In this document: piece after piece, positions 15,304-24,495 of the stretch
Layout: each line of letters opens with the position of its first letter
How positions within the stretch are numbered: the stretch's first letter is position 1
Origin: Clostridia bacterium
Lineage (GTDB): Bacteria; Bacillota; Clostridia; Christensenellales; Borkfalkiaceae
Assembly (NCBI GenBank): GCA_900764105.1
Contig: CAAFMS010000003.1
Location: 1 to 53,156 of the forward strand
DNA: 53,156 nucleotides
Reading direction: 5' to 3'
Notes under the pieces: generated by a model
The model's database searches: none
What the model was told of the DNA's origin: nothing
The model's input: the letters and a program-made list of their open reading frames with translations, nothing else
Translations under genes and position numbers: made by a program

Positions 15304-16790
15304 TCCGCTCCCCTCCCATATTTTATCGCGTAACTTTTTATTCGCCGTTTGGTATTCTCGTCGAAGTCGCTTGTTTTAAATCTGAACGACCAGTTGTCGT
15401 CCGAGAACTTCGACGGCTCGTTGATTCTCGCTTCCCCTTTAAACGCCTTTATATCGTGCATCGGAACTATCGCGATTTCGGCTTTTGACGCCGATAACAG
15501 CCTTATAGCCGTATATACGCGTTCCGTTGTCGTTTTTAAAACGGGTTTTACGCCGAGTTTCCGACACTCCGATTTAAGGTCGGAAAGTATGACTTTCTCC
15601 TGCCTTTCGTCCGCCGCGGAGAACATTTCCGCAAGCGGCATATTGTCGTGAGTACCCGTATACGCCACGCAATTTTCCTTGTAATTCGACGGCTTATGTT
15701 CCCCGTTCGGATTGCCGTCGAAGCAGAACGACTCGACTTTCATACCGGGATAGCCCGTGTCTTTCATAAGCTTTCTTACGCCGTCGTCGTATACGCCCAA
15801 ATCCTCGGCGATTATGCCCGACTTGAAGTCTTTGAACATTTCCGCTTTGCAGGCGTCCGCCCACTCGCCGTTTTTCGCGGTCGTCTCGCCGTATTTTATG
15901 CGGAAGTACCTGTCGAAGCCTCTGAAATGGTCTATTCTTACCACGTTGTAGACTAAAAAGGCGGATTTTATGCGGTCTTTCCACCATTTATAACCGTCCG
16001 ACTTCATCTTCTCCCAATCGTAAACGGGGTTGCCCCAAAGTTGCCCGTCCGCAGAAAATGCGTCGGGCGGTACGCCGGCGACGAATTTCGGGTCGCCGTC
16101 GTCGTCGAACTGGAAGAGTTCTTTGCCGTATTTCCACGCTTCCACGCTGTCGTAGGCGAGATATATCGGCATATCCCCGATTATTTCCACGCCCTTTCGG
16201 TTTGCGTATTCTCTCAGCGTATTCCATTGTTTCAAAAAGGCGTACTGAGTGAACAACCAGAAGTCTATTTTATCGCGATTATCCGCTATAAACCCGTCTA
16301 TAAGTCGTTTATCGTAGGTTTTATACTCTCCCCACTCGTTCCACGGCTCATACGAAAACTTTTCTTTAAGAGTCATAAACACGGCGTAGTCGAAGCATTT
16401 TCCCGACCTTTTGAAGTCCTGCCAGTCGGGCTTAGTTTTGTCGAAACGGGAAAACGCCTTTCTTAAAATCATGGTTTTGTTGAAAAACTGTTTGCCGTAG
16501 TCTATACGCTCGCCCGAAATTAAATCGGAAAGCGAATAATCGCCGCCAAAAAGGAGACCGTCTTGTTTTAAAAGTTCGAGATCTATATAATAATGACAAA
16601 AAGCCTCCGACGAACAAGGTTGATACGGACTGTTTCCGTAAGAAAGGGGAAGCAGCGGGAGTACCTGCCAGAATTTAACGTCTGCGGAGGCGAGATAGTC
16701 TATGAATTTGTAAGCGTGTTTGCCCGTCGTACCTATTCCCTCGTCAGACGGGAGAGAAGCAAGCGGCAAAAGTATTCCGAGTTTTCTCAT
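15300..16790 (-). CDS. malQ: 4-alpha-glucanotransferase (GH77 amylomaltase)
   Basis: A 496-aa GH77 enzyme that transfers alpha-1,4-glucan segments between maltodextrins in the cytoplasm. Landmarks: RKLGILLPLASLPSDEGIGT at the N-terminus, GNSPYQPCSSEAF, the nucleophile Asp in VRIDHFRGF, the acid/base Glu in IIAEDLG and the third carboxylate in GTHDN. Length is typical (about 500). No ribosome binding site is visible. TATAAT lies 5 nt before the ATG (16796-16801), which would give a leaderless message, but the -35 is poor. No other glycogen or maltose gene is nearby. Confidence 0.95.
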   Translation of the reverse strand: MRKLGILLPLASLPSDEGIGTTGKHAYKFIDYLASADVKFWQVLPLLPLSYGNSPYQPCSSEAFCHYYIDLELLKQDGLLFGGDYSLSDLISGERIDYGKQFFNKTMILRKAFSRFDKTKPDWQDFKRSGKCFDYAVFMTLKEKFSYEPWNEWGEYKTYDKRLIDGFIADNRDKIDFWLFTQYAFLKQWNTLREYANRKGVEIIGDMPIYLAYDSVEAWKYGKELFQFDDDGDPKFVAGVPPDAFSADGQLWGNPVYDWEKMKSDGYKWWKDRIKSAFLVYNVVRIDHFRGFDRYFRIKYGETTAKNGEWADACKAEMFKDFKSGIIAEDLGVYDDGVRKLMKDTGYPGMKVESFCFDGNPNGEHKPSNYKENCVAYTGTHDNMPLAEMFSAADERQEKVILSDLKSECRKLGVKPVLKTTTERVYTAIRLLSASKAEIAIVPMHDIKAFKGEARINEPSKFSDDNWSFRFKTSDFDENTKRRIKSYAIKYGRGAE

Positions 16791-16893
16791 AAGCGATTAT
16801 AGTTGTTGATATTAAGGCGTCGCGGATATCCTTATTGTTTGCGTTGCGAACTCTTTCGTCAACTTCGTTGACACCTCGCATCGGTAACGAATA

Positions 16894-17110
16894 ACCTCTC
16901 TCGTCGGCTTCGCCGCCACTCTCCCCAAAGGGGAAAGCAAGTACGGTTAGATTTTCAAAATTTTATTACGAAATTGGCTTCTAAAAATTTTCATTCCCTG
17001 TTTTTTTGATAAACAGCATACCGTAAAAACCGTAAACAAGCAAAATAACTTGCTTTCCCCTCTGGGGAGAGTGGCATTTGTGAACGAAGCGAGCAAATGA
17101 CGAGAGAGGT
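16894..17110. repeat. Inverted pair of dispersed repeat A
   Basis: A family-A copy at 16894-16942 (ACCTCTCTCG...CTCCCCAAAGGGGAAAGCAAG) faces an inverted copy at 17048-17110 (CTTGCTTTCCCCTCTGGGGAGAGTGG...CGAGAGAGGT). RNA from this 217-bp segment could fold into one large hairpin. A family-B copy (17227-17253) and a family-C copy (17268-17280) follow. No gene is seen in 16791-17316. Confidence 0.75.
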
Positions 17111-17316
17111 CGCTCGCCCCCGAAGGAGGAAGCGTTGGCTGCCATTTTACAAAAAATTTCTTTTCAATAAAGGATATTGCTCCGAATGAGAAATTGATTT
17201 TTCACGAGAAAATATCCCCCGTTTTACGGGACGCCGAGGCGTCGTCCCCTACGGCTTCACATAACAACTGCCGCAGGCAAATATAACTTCCGCATGAAAA
17301 TACAACCATCGCAAAA

Positions 17317-18027
17317 TCAAGCGTTGAACTTCTTTTTCGTGTATTCTTCTATTGCCGACAGTCTGCCGTCGAGCCTGTAACTGTATACTCCGCCCGACGT
17401 TACTATTATATGGTCGTATAATTTAACGTTCGCAAGCGAGAAAAGCAGAAACATTTTCTCGGTCGCGCCATCGTCCGCTTTCGACGGTTTCGCTATTCCC
17501 GACGGGTGATTGTGCGCGACTACCACGGCGTAAGGCTTTAAATTCGCGAACGCCCTCGTGAACGGAGCGAGCGAAACGGAAACCTTGCCTTCGTCTTTGT
17601 CCGTATATGTTTCACGTTTGATAATTCTGTTACTCTTCGACAGATAAAACGCGCATACGACCTCTTCGGCGAGACCGCCCATAGAATTTACGAGGTATTC
17701 TTTCACGCTGTCGAGACTGTAAATCTTCGTCTCGTCCTGTTTTTCTTCGTTCACGACGTCCACGGTTCTGCCGACGGCGGCTAAGAAAGTCGCGGCGGAA
17801 ACTCCTATTCCGTCAACTTCGGCAAGGTCGGTAGGGTCTGCGTGTAACACCTCGTTTATCGAGCCGTATTTCGCTATCAGTTTATGCGCTTCCGAGTTTA
17901 CGTTCCGCCTCGGTATCGCCTGATACAATAAAAATTCCAATAATTCGTGTTTGGTAAAAGATTCGGGACTTTCTAAAAATCTCTCCCTCATTCTCGCCCT
18001 GTGCGCTTTGTGTAAATCCTCATTCAT
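17317..18027 (-). CDS. radC: RadC-like JAB/MPN domain protein
   Basis: A 236-aa RadC family protein. The N-terminal half has a helix-hairpin-helix-like region (LAEVDGIGVSAATFLAAVG). The C-terminal JAB/MPN domain (from about residue 100) has the metal motif AHNHPSG followed by an Asp about ten residues later (PSKADD), and a conserved Glu in GLAEEVV. The family was once linked to repair, but its role is not settled. I chose ATG at 18027; a TTG at 18036 overlapping the upstream stop (TTGA) is an alternative. Neither has a clear ribosome binding site, so coupling to the upstream regulator gene is likely. Confidence 0.92.
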   Translation of the reverse strand: MNEDLHKAHRARMRERFLESPESFTKHELLEFLLYQAIPRRNVNSEAHKLIAKYGSINEVLHADPTDLAEVDGIGVSAATFLAAVGRTVDVVNEEKQDETKIYSLDSVKEYLVNSMGGLAEEVVCAFYLSKSNRIIKRETYTDKDEGKVSVSLAPFTRAFANLKPYAVVVAHNHPSGIAKPSKADDGATEKMFLLFSLANVKLYDHIIVTSGGVYSYRLDGRLSAIEEYTKKKFNA

Positions 18028-18032
18028 AATCG

Positions 18033-18683
18033 TCAATCGGCTTTCGTATTCTTTTTATCCGTATTCAGAACTTTAGAAAGCACCTTTATCTTAAAACTCA
18101 TCATAGCGATGATTTCCGCAGGTATTACGACTAAAAATATCAACGGGAAGGGTCTCCACACGAGAAGCGTTATTAAAAACGCGTCCGTGACGACGGAACA
18201 AATCAAAAAGGATACCGCCGCGAAGTTTGCGTACTTGCCCCACCATAAAGACGAAAACACCACCGCCACTATCGCGATTATCGGCAGAGGAAAGACGTAA
18301 CAATACAACGCGTTCCAGCCGAGATTGTCGGGATTCGCGCCCTGTAACGTTATAAAAACAACCAGTTCCAGAACAAGCGCGGCGACAAAGGTTATCGCCG
18401 TTATCAAAGACCTGTTTTTCTTCTTTATGCCTGCCGCGTAGGAAGTCTGTTCTTTCGCGATTTCGTCGTTTTCGTGTTTGGTCACGAGAAAATCTATCGA
18501 CACGCCGAAAAGATTTGCTATAACCATAAGCACCGACACGTCGGGGATAGACTCGCCCCTTTCCCATTTGGAAACCGCTTTATCCGAGTAGTTGATTTTT
18601 TCCGCAAGTTCTATCTGCGTGAGTTTCATCTGCTTGCGGAGGGCTATTAAATTCTGAGCGAAAATAATCTTTAAATCTTCCAT
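18033..18683 (-). CDS. XRE-family HTH regulator with membrane domain
   Basis: A 216-aa protein with an N-terminal XRE/Cro helix-turn-helix (residues ~8-62: LRKQMKLTQIELAEKI, then YSDKAVSKWERGESIPDV). A linker and about four hydrophobic segments follow (starting near SLITAITFVAALVLELVVFI), ending in a Lys-rich tail. This is a membrane-tethered regulator architecture common in Clostridia. The ribosome binding site is GAGGAC. It is immediately followed by radC, and the two form a small operon. Its ligand and targets are unknown. Confidence 0.9.
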   Translation of the reverse strand: MEDLKIIFAQNLIALRKQMKLTQIELAEKINYSDKAVSKWERGESIPDVSVLMVIANLFGVSIDFLVTKHENDEIAKEQTSYAAGIKKKNRSLITAITFVAALVLELVVFITLQGANPDNLGWNALYCYVFPLPIIAIVAVVFSSLWWGKYANFAAVSFLICSVVTDAFLITLLVWRPFPLIFLVVIPAEIIAMMSFKIKVLSKVLNTDKKNTKAD

Positions 18684-18701
18684 TTCTTAGTCCTCGGAAT
18701 A

Positions 18702-18730
18702 ATTTTAGCATATTATCCCGAAAAAATCAA
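18702..18730 (-). promoter_or_regulatory. Promoter of the XRE regulator-radC operon
   Basis: On the minus strand, -35 TTGATT (18725-18730), 17-bp spacer, -10 TAAAAT (18702-18707), about 20 bp before the start codon. Confidence 0.6.
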
Positions 18731-18864
18731 CGATAAATTTGTCATATAGCGTGATTTGTGGACGAAAACGGCAATTCTACTTTCGCTCTACAGTCGGTAG
18801 AGTTCGGAAAATCCCTCTCTACTCCGCTAAAATTTTTCGTATAACCCCGAAAGCAATAAGTAGG

Positions 18865-18893
18865 TTGCCTAATTTGCCGCGGCGGTTTATACT
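18865..18893 (+). promoter_or_regulatory. Promoter of the SGNH hydrolase gene
   Basis: -35 TTGCCT (18865-18870), 17-bp spacer, -10 TATACT (18888-18893). The predicted leader is about 32 nt and contains the AAGGAGG ribosome binding site. Confidence 0.55.
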
Positions 18894-18931
18894 TGAGGCA
18901 AATCGGACAAACCTGCAAGGAGGCGATATAA

Positions 18932-19639
18932 ATGGCTGTCAGAGACTTTAAAAACAAAGTGATAACGGTGTTCGGCGATTCTATAGGAAAAGGCATAACG
19001 ACCGACACGGGCAAACCCACGGTTATGGACAATTACGCGGTCAAGAGTTTCGAAGAAACTTACGAAATAAAAACAAACAACGTTTCGGCGTTCGGAAACT
19101 CGCTTAAAAGAATATGCGAGCGAGGCATTATAGACAGATATATATCGGGACTTGACAAGACGAAGAATAACGTCGCCGTCATAGAACTCGGCGGCAACGA
19201 CGCGGATTTCGACTGGAAAGCGGTCGCCGCCACGCCCGACTTTTGCCACACTTCAAAAACTTCGCCCGAGGAATTTTCCGTCCTCTATAAAGAGACGCTC
19301 GACAAACTTTTAAACGCGGGGGTCGAAGTCGTGCCTTGCACTATTCCGCCCGTAATGTCCGAGAGATATTTTTCAAACGTAATATCGAAAGTTGCAGACG
19401 GCGACAGAGTTCTTGAATTTTTCAAGGGCGACGTAGACACGATTTACCGTCATCAGGAAATGTTCAACAACGAAATTCTGAAAAATTCCTACGCAAAAGG
19501 GCTTAACATAATAGATTTAAGACAGAGATTCCTGACGTCGTTGCAATTTAAAAATTTAATGTGCCGAGACGGAATACACCCGAACGAAAAAGGACAGGAT
19601 GAGATTTTCTACGCCGCCCGAAATTTCGTCACGGCGTAA
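18932..19639 (+). CDS. SGNH/GDSL-type hydrolase
   Basis: A 235-aa esterase-like protein of the SGNH superfamily. Block I is TVFGDSIGKG with the nucleophile Ser (near residue 17), block III is ELGGNDADFD, and block V is CRDGIHPNEKG with the catalytic Asp-His. No signal peptide is seen, so it is probably cytoplasmic. Such enzymes deacetylate sugars or hydrolyse lipids; the substrate cannot be told from sequence. The start has a strong AAGGAGG site. It stands alone, convergent with the GH112 operon and sharing a bidirectional terminator with it. Confidence 0.88.
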   Translation: MAVRDFKNKVITVFGDSIGKGITTDTGKPTVMDNYAVKSFEETYEIKTNNVSAFGNSLKRICERGIIDRYISGLDKTKNNVAVIELGGNDADFDWKAVAATPDFCHTSKTSPEEFSVLYKETLDKLLNAGVEVVPCTIPPVMSERYFSNVISKVADGDRVLEFFKGDVDTIYRHQEMFNNEILKNSYAKGLNIIDLRQRFLTSLQFKNLMCRDGIHPNEKGQDEIFYAARNFVTA

Positions 19640-19717
19640 CGTTTGACCCGTACCGAATAAAAATTATACGGATTTTATCCGTTATATCGGGCAACAATGC
19701 AAACTAAAACGATAAAT

Positions 19718-19767
19718 CGGGCTGTAAAAAACACAAAAAAATTGTAGTTTTTTACAGCCCGTTTTTT
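19718..19767. terminator. Bidirectional terminator between SGNH hydrolase and GH112 operon
   Basis: A 15-bp inverted repeat (arms 19718-19732 and 19747-19761, CGGGCTGTAAAAAAC) followed by TTTTTT on the plus strand. It ends the SGNH transcript and also lies 34 bp past the stop of the GH112 gene on the other strand. Confidence 0.85.
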
Positions 19768-19794
19768 ATATTTCACTTTTTCGTATTCGCCGTT

Positions 19795-21975
19795 TCACTT
19801 CTCTTTTATCCATCTTATTTCATACGGTTTTAAGTCGATAATCGACTTATTGCCCGACTTATCGTATATCGGAGATACAATTTGTCCGTCCGTGGAATTA
19901 TAATACGCGTAAGTTTTGCTTTCTTTATAATAATACGCGTCCACGTCCGAACTCTCGGCGTAAGTCTTTCTGAGTTCGCTCTCTTTTCTTCCGAGCCATA
20001 AAATCGCTTTATAAATAAGCCTTATCGCTTCGTTATTGTCGGAAATTCCCGAGAAGTATACGCTTCTGCCTCTCCCGTATTCGTTTACCGCCATATCAGC
20101 GTTACACGCGTTCGGCATTCCCAATGGGTATTCGGGATTGAAATGAGCCGCAAGCAGTTTCGCAGTCAGCGGATAAACGCCCTGTATTTTTTCGTTAAAC
20201 CTTACGACTGAAAGGTCAACGCCTTCCGTTATCCAATGCTTAGCGTCTACTTTTACGGTATCGCGTCTTTCAAAGTGCGTAAAGTTACGTTCCTTTTCAA
20301 GCCCTAATACGTCGCGAAGTTGGAAATACGCTCCGTTTTTGAGGTAACCGCTCGGTTCGCCTACTCCTAAAAATCCGCCGCCTTCGTAAACGTAATTCCT
20401 GATTTTTTCGATGACCTTCTCGTCCGCCCACAAATAATCGCCGTGAAACGCGGTACCCGTAAGTCCGCAGGATATAACGGCGTCGTACCGTTTGAGATCA
20501 ACTCGCTTCAACTCGTCGAACGAGATAAATTCGACGTCTACGGGAAGAACCGAAAGGGCGTAAGTAAAGGAGTTGTAATAGTATCCGTCCTGCCTCGTAT
20601 CGTCTACGAACACTCCGCCGAGCATCCACGAATCGGGTCTGCCACGGTAAGTTACAAACGCGACTTTCGCCTTGACGGCGCACCCGTCTCTTTCAACGTT
20701 CGACTTTATCTCCCGAAACTCGTCGCACACGCTTTTAACCTTGGCAACGAACTTTTCATAACGTTCGATTTGCTTTAAATATCCGCCGAAGCCTATCCTG
20801 TCGATGGGCTTTTTTAAAAGGCTCCTTCTCATTCCGTTCCACACATAGGTCAGAATTTCCGTCCCCTTTTCGTCGCCCGGACATTCGTTCGGGAAAAAGT
20901 ACGGGGTCAGTCTGCCCTCGGTATATTTCACGCCCTTTATATTCGCAATCTGCTGAACGTAAACTGCTCCCGACGGCGCGCCGACAACGGCGTCTAAACC
21001 TATATCCGCAAAATACGGGGAATACGGCTCCACGCCTATCCTGTGGTCGCCGTCGAACATCATCGCCTTTTTGCCGTACTTATGGCATAAATCGACGAAG
21101 AGTTTCGCCCACTTCGAACATCTTTTCTGCACGAAATCGACGTACAGACTCATCGTCTTGTTCGGAATTACGAACCTGTTTGAATAATACCCCTCCGAAA
21201 TGATATCTTCGAGCGTGATTTTTACGCCCGTTTCTTTCTCGAACGCCTCGAACATTGCGGGCGAAGCGGTCATAGCGTAGTTATGCCAGTCCCATTTAAC
21301 CTGTTTCGTTCCGCTTTCGTATACTATAAGAAAATTATAAAAAAAGGTCGTAAACCTTACGACCGTCACGTCGGGATTGTTTTTAAGCCACTCTTCCATT
21401 CTGAAAAGCATGTGGGAAAGGGCTTCGGGGTATATCGGGTCGAGGTCTATATCTTTGTCGCAAGTCCAGCCGTTCGAGAAGTAATTGTAAATCTGAACGG
21501 GGTCCCAAGTGTTTACGGCGAAGAAATTTACGGTGTACTCGTGAAATTTTTTACAGTTGAAAATCCGAACTTTGCCGCCGCCGAGCAACTCTCTGTCACC
21601 GTGAATACAACCCGTCGTGCGGTCGAAAACCTGCCAGTATTTTTCCGCGCTTTTTTCGTTCGGCTCGAAACTCTCCCTGAAAATCCCGTCAAGGACGTCT
21701 ATTTCGAGTTCGCTCTCCGTCGCGAGATAACGCTTGGTGCATAACGCGGCGTTCTGCCAAAACTCCTTGTGATTTTTCGCGTACTCGCGATCCTCGCGTA
21801 CGATAAAATACGCCTTATACGCCTCGCAGCCGAACTGTTTCAAATCTTTCGGCAAGGACACGCCGTCGCAGTCTCTCACCGCGTCCGCGCCCCAGAGTTT
21901 AATAAATTCCTTAGTCTTTTCGACGTAACTTTCGTCCGTCGGAACGGTAACTAATCCCTTAGTTATTTTTTCCAT
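19795..21975 (-). CDS. GH112 phosphorylase, probably galactosyl-beta-1,4-L-rhamnose phosphorylase
   Basis: A 726-aa cytoplasmic GH112 enzyme. Family landmarks are RTTGCIHGDRELLGGGKVR (near residue 119), VNTWDPVQIYNYFSNGW and the FDGDHRIGVEPYSPYF segment (residues ~307-322), whose carboxylate should protonate the leaving sugar. GH112 members release galactose 1-phosphate from galacto- or lacto-N-biose, or from beta-D-galactosyl-1,4-L-rhamnose. An L-rhamnose mutarotase gene ends 1 bp upstream, so I infer the rhamnose disaccharide; sequence alone does not prove this. The start at 21975 is an ATG in TGATATG, coupled to the preceding stop; the longer TTG start at 21990 is unlikely. It is the last gene of the nine-gene operon. 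Confidence 0.9.
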   Translation of the reverse strand: MEKITKGLVTVPTDESYVEKTKEFIKLWGADAVRDCDGVSLPKDLKQFGCEAYKAYFIVREDREYAKNHKEFWQNAALCTKRYLATESELEIDVLDGIFRESFEPNEKSAEKYWQVFDRTTGCIHGDRELLGGGKVRIFNCKKFHEYTVNFFAVNTWDPVQIYNYFSNGWTCDKDIDLDPIYPEALSHMLFRMEEWLKNNPDVTVVRFTTFFYNFLIVYESGTKQVKWDWHNYAMTASPAMFEAFEKETGVKITLEDIISEGYYSNRFVIPNKTMSLYVDFVQKRCSKWAKLFVDLCHKYGKKAMMFDGDHRIGVEPYSPYFADIGLDAVVGAPSGAVYVQQIANIKGVKYTEGRLTPYFFPNECPGDEKGTEILTYVWNGMRRSLLKKPIDRIGFGGYLKQIERYEKFVAKVKSVCDEFREIKSNVERDGCAVKAKVAFVTYRGRPDSWMLGGVFVDDTRQDGYYYNSFTYALSVLPVDVEFISFDELKRVDLKRYDAVISCGLTGTAFHGDYLWADEKVIEKIRNYVYEGGGFLGVGEPSGYLKNGAYFQLRDVLGLEKERNFTHFERRDTVKVDAKHWITEGVDLSVVRFNEKIQGVYPLTAKLLAAHFNPEYPLGMPNACNADMAVNEYGRGRSVYFSGISDNNEAIRLIYKAILWLGRKESELRKTYAESSDVDAYYYKESKTYAYYNSTDGQIVSPIYDKSGNKSIIDLKPYEIRWIKEK

Positions 21976-21976
21976 A

Positions 21977-22294
21977 TCAATTAAATTCAAACACTTTTTG
22001 AAGATGCGGTTGAACCCCCGTCTTTTTATCGAGTGGCATAAACATCACATCTTTCATATACGCGTTCCATCGTTTTACGACTTCGCTTTCCGACTGAATC
22101 TTCGAGGCGTACTCCAGCCCCTTTTCGCACTCGTAATACCCGAAAAGGTCGTCGCCGTCACACCATATCGTATAATTTTTAATACCCGCTTCGTTCAAAA
22201 CTGCCTTCATCTCGTTCCAGATTTCGTCGTGTCTTTTTATATACTCGTCCTTTTTCCCGTCGATAAGTTTTGCTCTCCAAGCGTACTTTTCCAT
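21977..22294 (-). CDS. rhaM: L-rhamnose mutarotase
   Basis: A 105-aa protein matching RhaM, which interconverts alpha and beta anomers of L-rhamnose. The whole protein is the single domain; visible features are KYAWRAKLIDGKKDEYIKRH, the central NYTIW with the D/E-rich LFGYYE segment, and a C-terminal WNAYMKDVMF. Length is as expected (104). The ribosome binding site TAGGAGG is strong. Its position between the oxidoreductase and the GH112 gene is the main clue that this operon handles rhamnose. Confidence 0.9.
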   Translation of the reverse strand: MEKYAWRAKLIDGKKDEYIKRHDEIWNEMKAVLNEAGIKNYTIWCDGDDLFGYYECEKGLEYASKIQSESEVVKRWNAYMKDVMFMPLDKKTGVQPHLQKVFEFN

Positions 22295-22337
22295 AATACT
22301 TTACCTCCTATATCCGACCTCTCTCGTCTTTTTAAGT

Positions 22338-23624
22338 TTACAGCCTGACGACCTTTTCTTCTTTTCTCGATTCTTCCGCCGCAAACACGCAAAGGTGTCC
22401 GTTTACCGAATCGTCGAGCGTCGTTATGGACAGCGAAGTTCTCTCGCCGTTGAGATACCTTATAAGGTCGTTCATAATCGCGAAATCGCCGCCGTTATGT
22501 CCGCCGAACCTCGCGTTGTTCACAACTCTTTTATTTACGTCGATAACCTCTTCCACGCCGTAAAATTTACTCGGCGATGGGTCGTATTTACGCAAAGTGA
22601 CAAGCCCTTCTTCGATTTTTCCCTCGATTTCGCCCCACTGCCCGACTATATGTATATATCTGTCGGGTTTTGTCGCTCCCGCGACCAAAGTAAACGAACA
22701 CTGCGAACCGTTCTTGAAAGCGATTATCGCGTTCTGTCTGTCCACGATGTCGCCGCCTGCGATATAGGCGCATCTGCCGTAGTTGTCGTGTTTTAAAAAC
22801 TCGATTTTTTCCTCTTTCGTTATCTCGTCGAGCGGCTTATTGAGTTTATCCCACACGAGGAAAGGCATTACGTTGAGGTCGATATACTCGCGTAACGCGG
22901 AATATCTGCAAACGTCCTTATACTTACATTCGTAACAAAATTCCGAAGCGTCTTTCGGCATTCTTTCCCTGACGAATTCGGAACGGCTGCCCATACTCGA
23001 AACTTTTTCGGGCGCGGCGGCGTTGTTGAGCCAGCACATAATATCGAAATCGTGACAGCATTTAGCCAGAAGAAATCCCGAGCCGCATTTTTCTTCGCTG
23101 TTCCACTTTCCTCTGTCGTAGGAAGCGAGATAGTGCTGACGGCAGACGTGTTCGTTCATTTCCATAGAGATGATTTCGCCGATTTCGCCGTCTGCTATCA
23201 GTTTTTTTATAGTTTTGTAAAACGGGGTGTATCTGAGGACGTGGCAGACGAAAACCTTTAAATTCTTTTTTTCCGCCGCCTTTTTAATGTCGAAAAGTTC
23301 TTTTTTATTCGGGACGATAGGCTTTTCGATAAGCATATCGTAACCGTTTTCCAGAATCTGCATCGCAGTTTCGTAATGCATTTCGTCCATCGTCGCGTTG
23401 ATTACTATATCGCATTCGATTTTGCTTTTCAAAAATTCCTCGAACGAGCCGAAAAGCCTGTCCGAAGAAAGCGAATATCTTTTTTTCGCCTCTTCGAGTT
23501 TAAATTCGTTCGGGTCAACGACGGCGACCACGGAAAGTTCTTCGGGGCGGTCGAGCGAATAGTCTGCGTAAACCTGCCCTCTGTTGCCGTAACCTACTAT
23601 AACGGCTTTGATTTGTTTCAACAT
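22338..23624 (-). CDS. Gfo/Idh/MocA family oxidoreductase
   Basis: A 428-aa NAD(P)-dependent oxidoreductase. It has an N-terminal Rossmann fold (KAVIVGYGNRGQVYA, residues 6-20) and the signature LIEKPIV near residue 98. The C-terminal substrate domain carries a cysteine-rich stretch, FCYECKYKDVCRY, and KCCHDFDIMCW. The cysteine cluster is seen in a subset of sugar-acting members and may bind metal. The substrate is unknown; from the operon, a galactose- or rhamnose-related sugar is plausible. AAGGAA precedes ATG, 10 bp after the permease stop. Confidence 0.88.
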   Translation of the reverse strand: MLKQIKAVIVGYGNRGQVYADYSLDRPEELSVVAVVDPNEFKLEEAKKRYSLSSDRLFGSFEEFLKSKIECDIVINATMDEMHYETAMQILENGYDMLIEKPIVPNKKELFDIKKAAEKKNLKVFVCHVLRYTPFYKTIKKLIADGEIGEIISMEMNEHVCRQHYLASYDRGKWNSEEKCGSGFLLAKCCHDFDIMCWLNNAAAPEKVSSMGSRSEFVRERMPKDASEFCYECKYKDVCRYSALREYIDLNVMPFLVWDKLNKPLDEITKEEKIEFLKHDNYGRCAYIAGGDIVDRQNAIIAFKNGSQCSFTLVAGATKPDRYIHIVGQWGEIEGKIEEGLVTLRKYDPSPSKFYGVEEVIDVNKRVVNNARFGGHNGGDFAIMNDLIRYLNGERTSLSITTLDDSVNGHLCVFAAEESRKEEKVVRL

Positions 23625-23634
23625 AACGTTTTCC

Positions 23635-24495
23635 TTATAGTTTCATTCCCGCGGCAAAATCTCCGCCGGAAAAATATTTCATACTGATTATCGACGTAAA
23701 AATCAGAGGCACGCTCGAAATGATATACATTGCGTACATCGCGCCGTTTTTGCCGCTTTTGATAAAGTTCGACTGCGCGTCGAGCATAATCGGCATAAGC
23801 GTCATCTTTCTCGTAAAGAGAAGGCTCGGCCACAAATAGTCGTTATACAGCGAACCGAAACAGCCTACGAACTGAAAAAGAATAATCGGTATCGCAAGCG
23901 GAACGGTTATTTTCGCGTAAATAACGGGATCGGACGCCCCCTCTATTCTCGCGCTTTCGTAAATGGCGGAGGGCTGCTGTCCGAAGAATATTCTGAACAT
24001 AAACATACACGTTATCTGTCCGCCGGCAAAGTTCGGAAGAAGATAACCCGTGAACGTATCGCCGAGATTGAGCGTGTTTTTAACGAACGGCACCAAAATA
24101 GGCATACCCATTATCGACGGCAAAAGCATTACCGAGATAAAGGTCATAAAAATCGCCTCTTTAAACGGAAATTTCTTCGTGGTAAAGACGTAGGCGAGTA
24201 TCGAGCCTAAAAGACAATCGCCGAACGCGCCGATAAGAGAGACTATTATACTCCTTAAAGCCGAGTTTTTTACGACTTCCCACGCCTCCGAGAAATTTTT
24301 GCCCGCGTTTGCAAACAGTTCTCCGCTCGGCAACGCGAATATGTTTTTCTGAATATGGAAGGTGTCTTTAAGCGAATTTACGACCGTTATAAAAAGCGGC
24401 AAAAGCGCGAAAAGCACGCATATCGTCACCCACGCGATTATAAAAATTTGCAAGGGGATTATATCGTAAGATTTTTTTACTTTATTCTTATTCAT
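23635..24495 (-). CDS. Carbohydrate ABC transporter permease (MalG/CUT1 type)
   Basis: A 286-aa inner-membrane permease with six predicted helices. The first is IIAWVTICVLFALLPLFIT (residues ~19-37). The EAA loop that contacts the ATPase reads YESARIEGASDPVIYAKITV (near residue 180). Family and length fit CUT1 oligosaccharide importers. Its ATG directly follows the stop of the partner permease (TAAATG), with GGAGGGG as ribosome binding site. No ATPase gene lies in the operon, so a shared MsmX-like ATPase encoded elsewhere is expected. Confidence 0.93.
   Translation of the reverse strand: MNKNKVKKSYDIIPLQIFIIAWVTICVLFALLPLFITVVNSLKDTFHIQKNIFALPSGELFANAGKNFSEAWEVVKNSALRSIIVSLIGAFGDCLLGSILAYVFTTKKFPFKEAIFMTFISVMLLPSIMGMPILVPFVKNTLNLGDTFTGYLLPNFAGGQITCMFMFRIFFGQQPSAIYESARIEGASDPVIYAKITVPLAIPIILFQFVGCFGSLYNDYLWPSLLFTRKMTLMPIMLDAQSNFIKSGKNGAMYAMYIISSVPLIFTSIISMKYFSGGDFAAGMKL

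Noticed and set aside
19795..21990. Lacto-N-biose (mucin or milk sugar) phosphorylase as the primary reading of GH112
   Set aside because: No N-acetylhexosamine kinase (NahK) or galT/galE-type genes accompany it, while rhamnose mutarotase is adjacent; kept only as an alternative.
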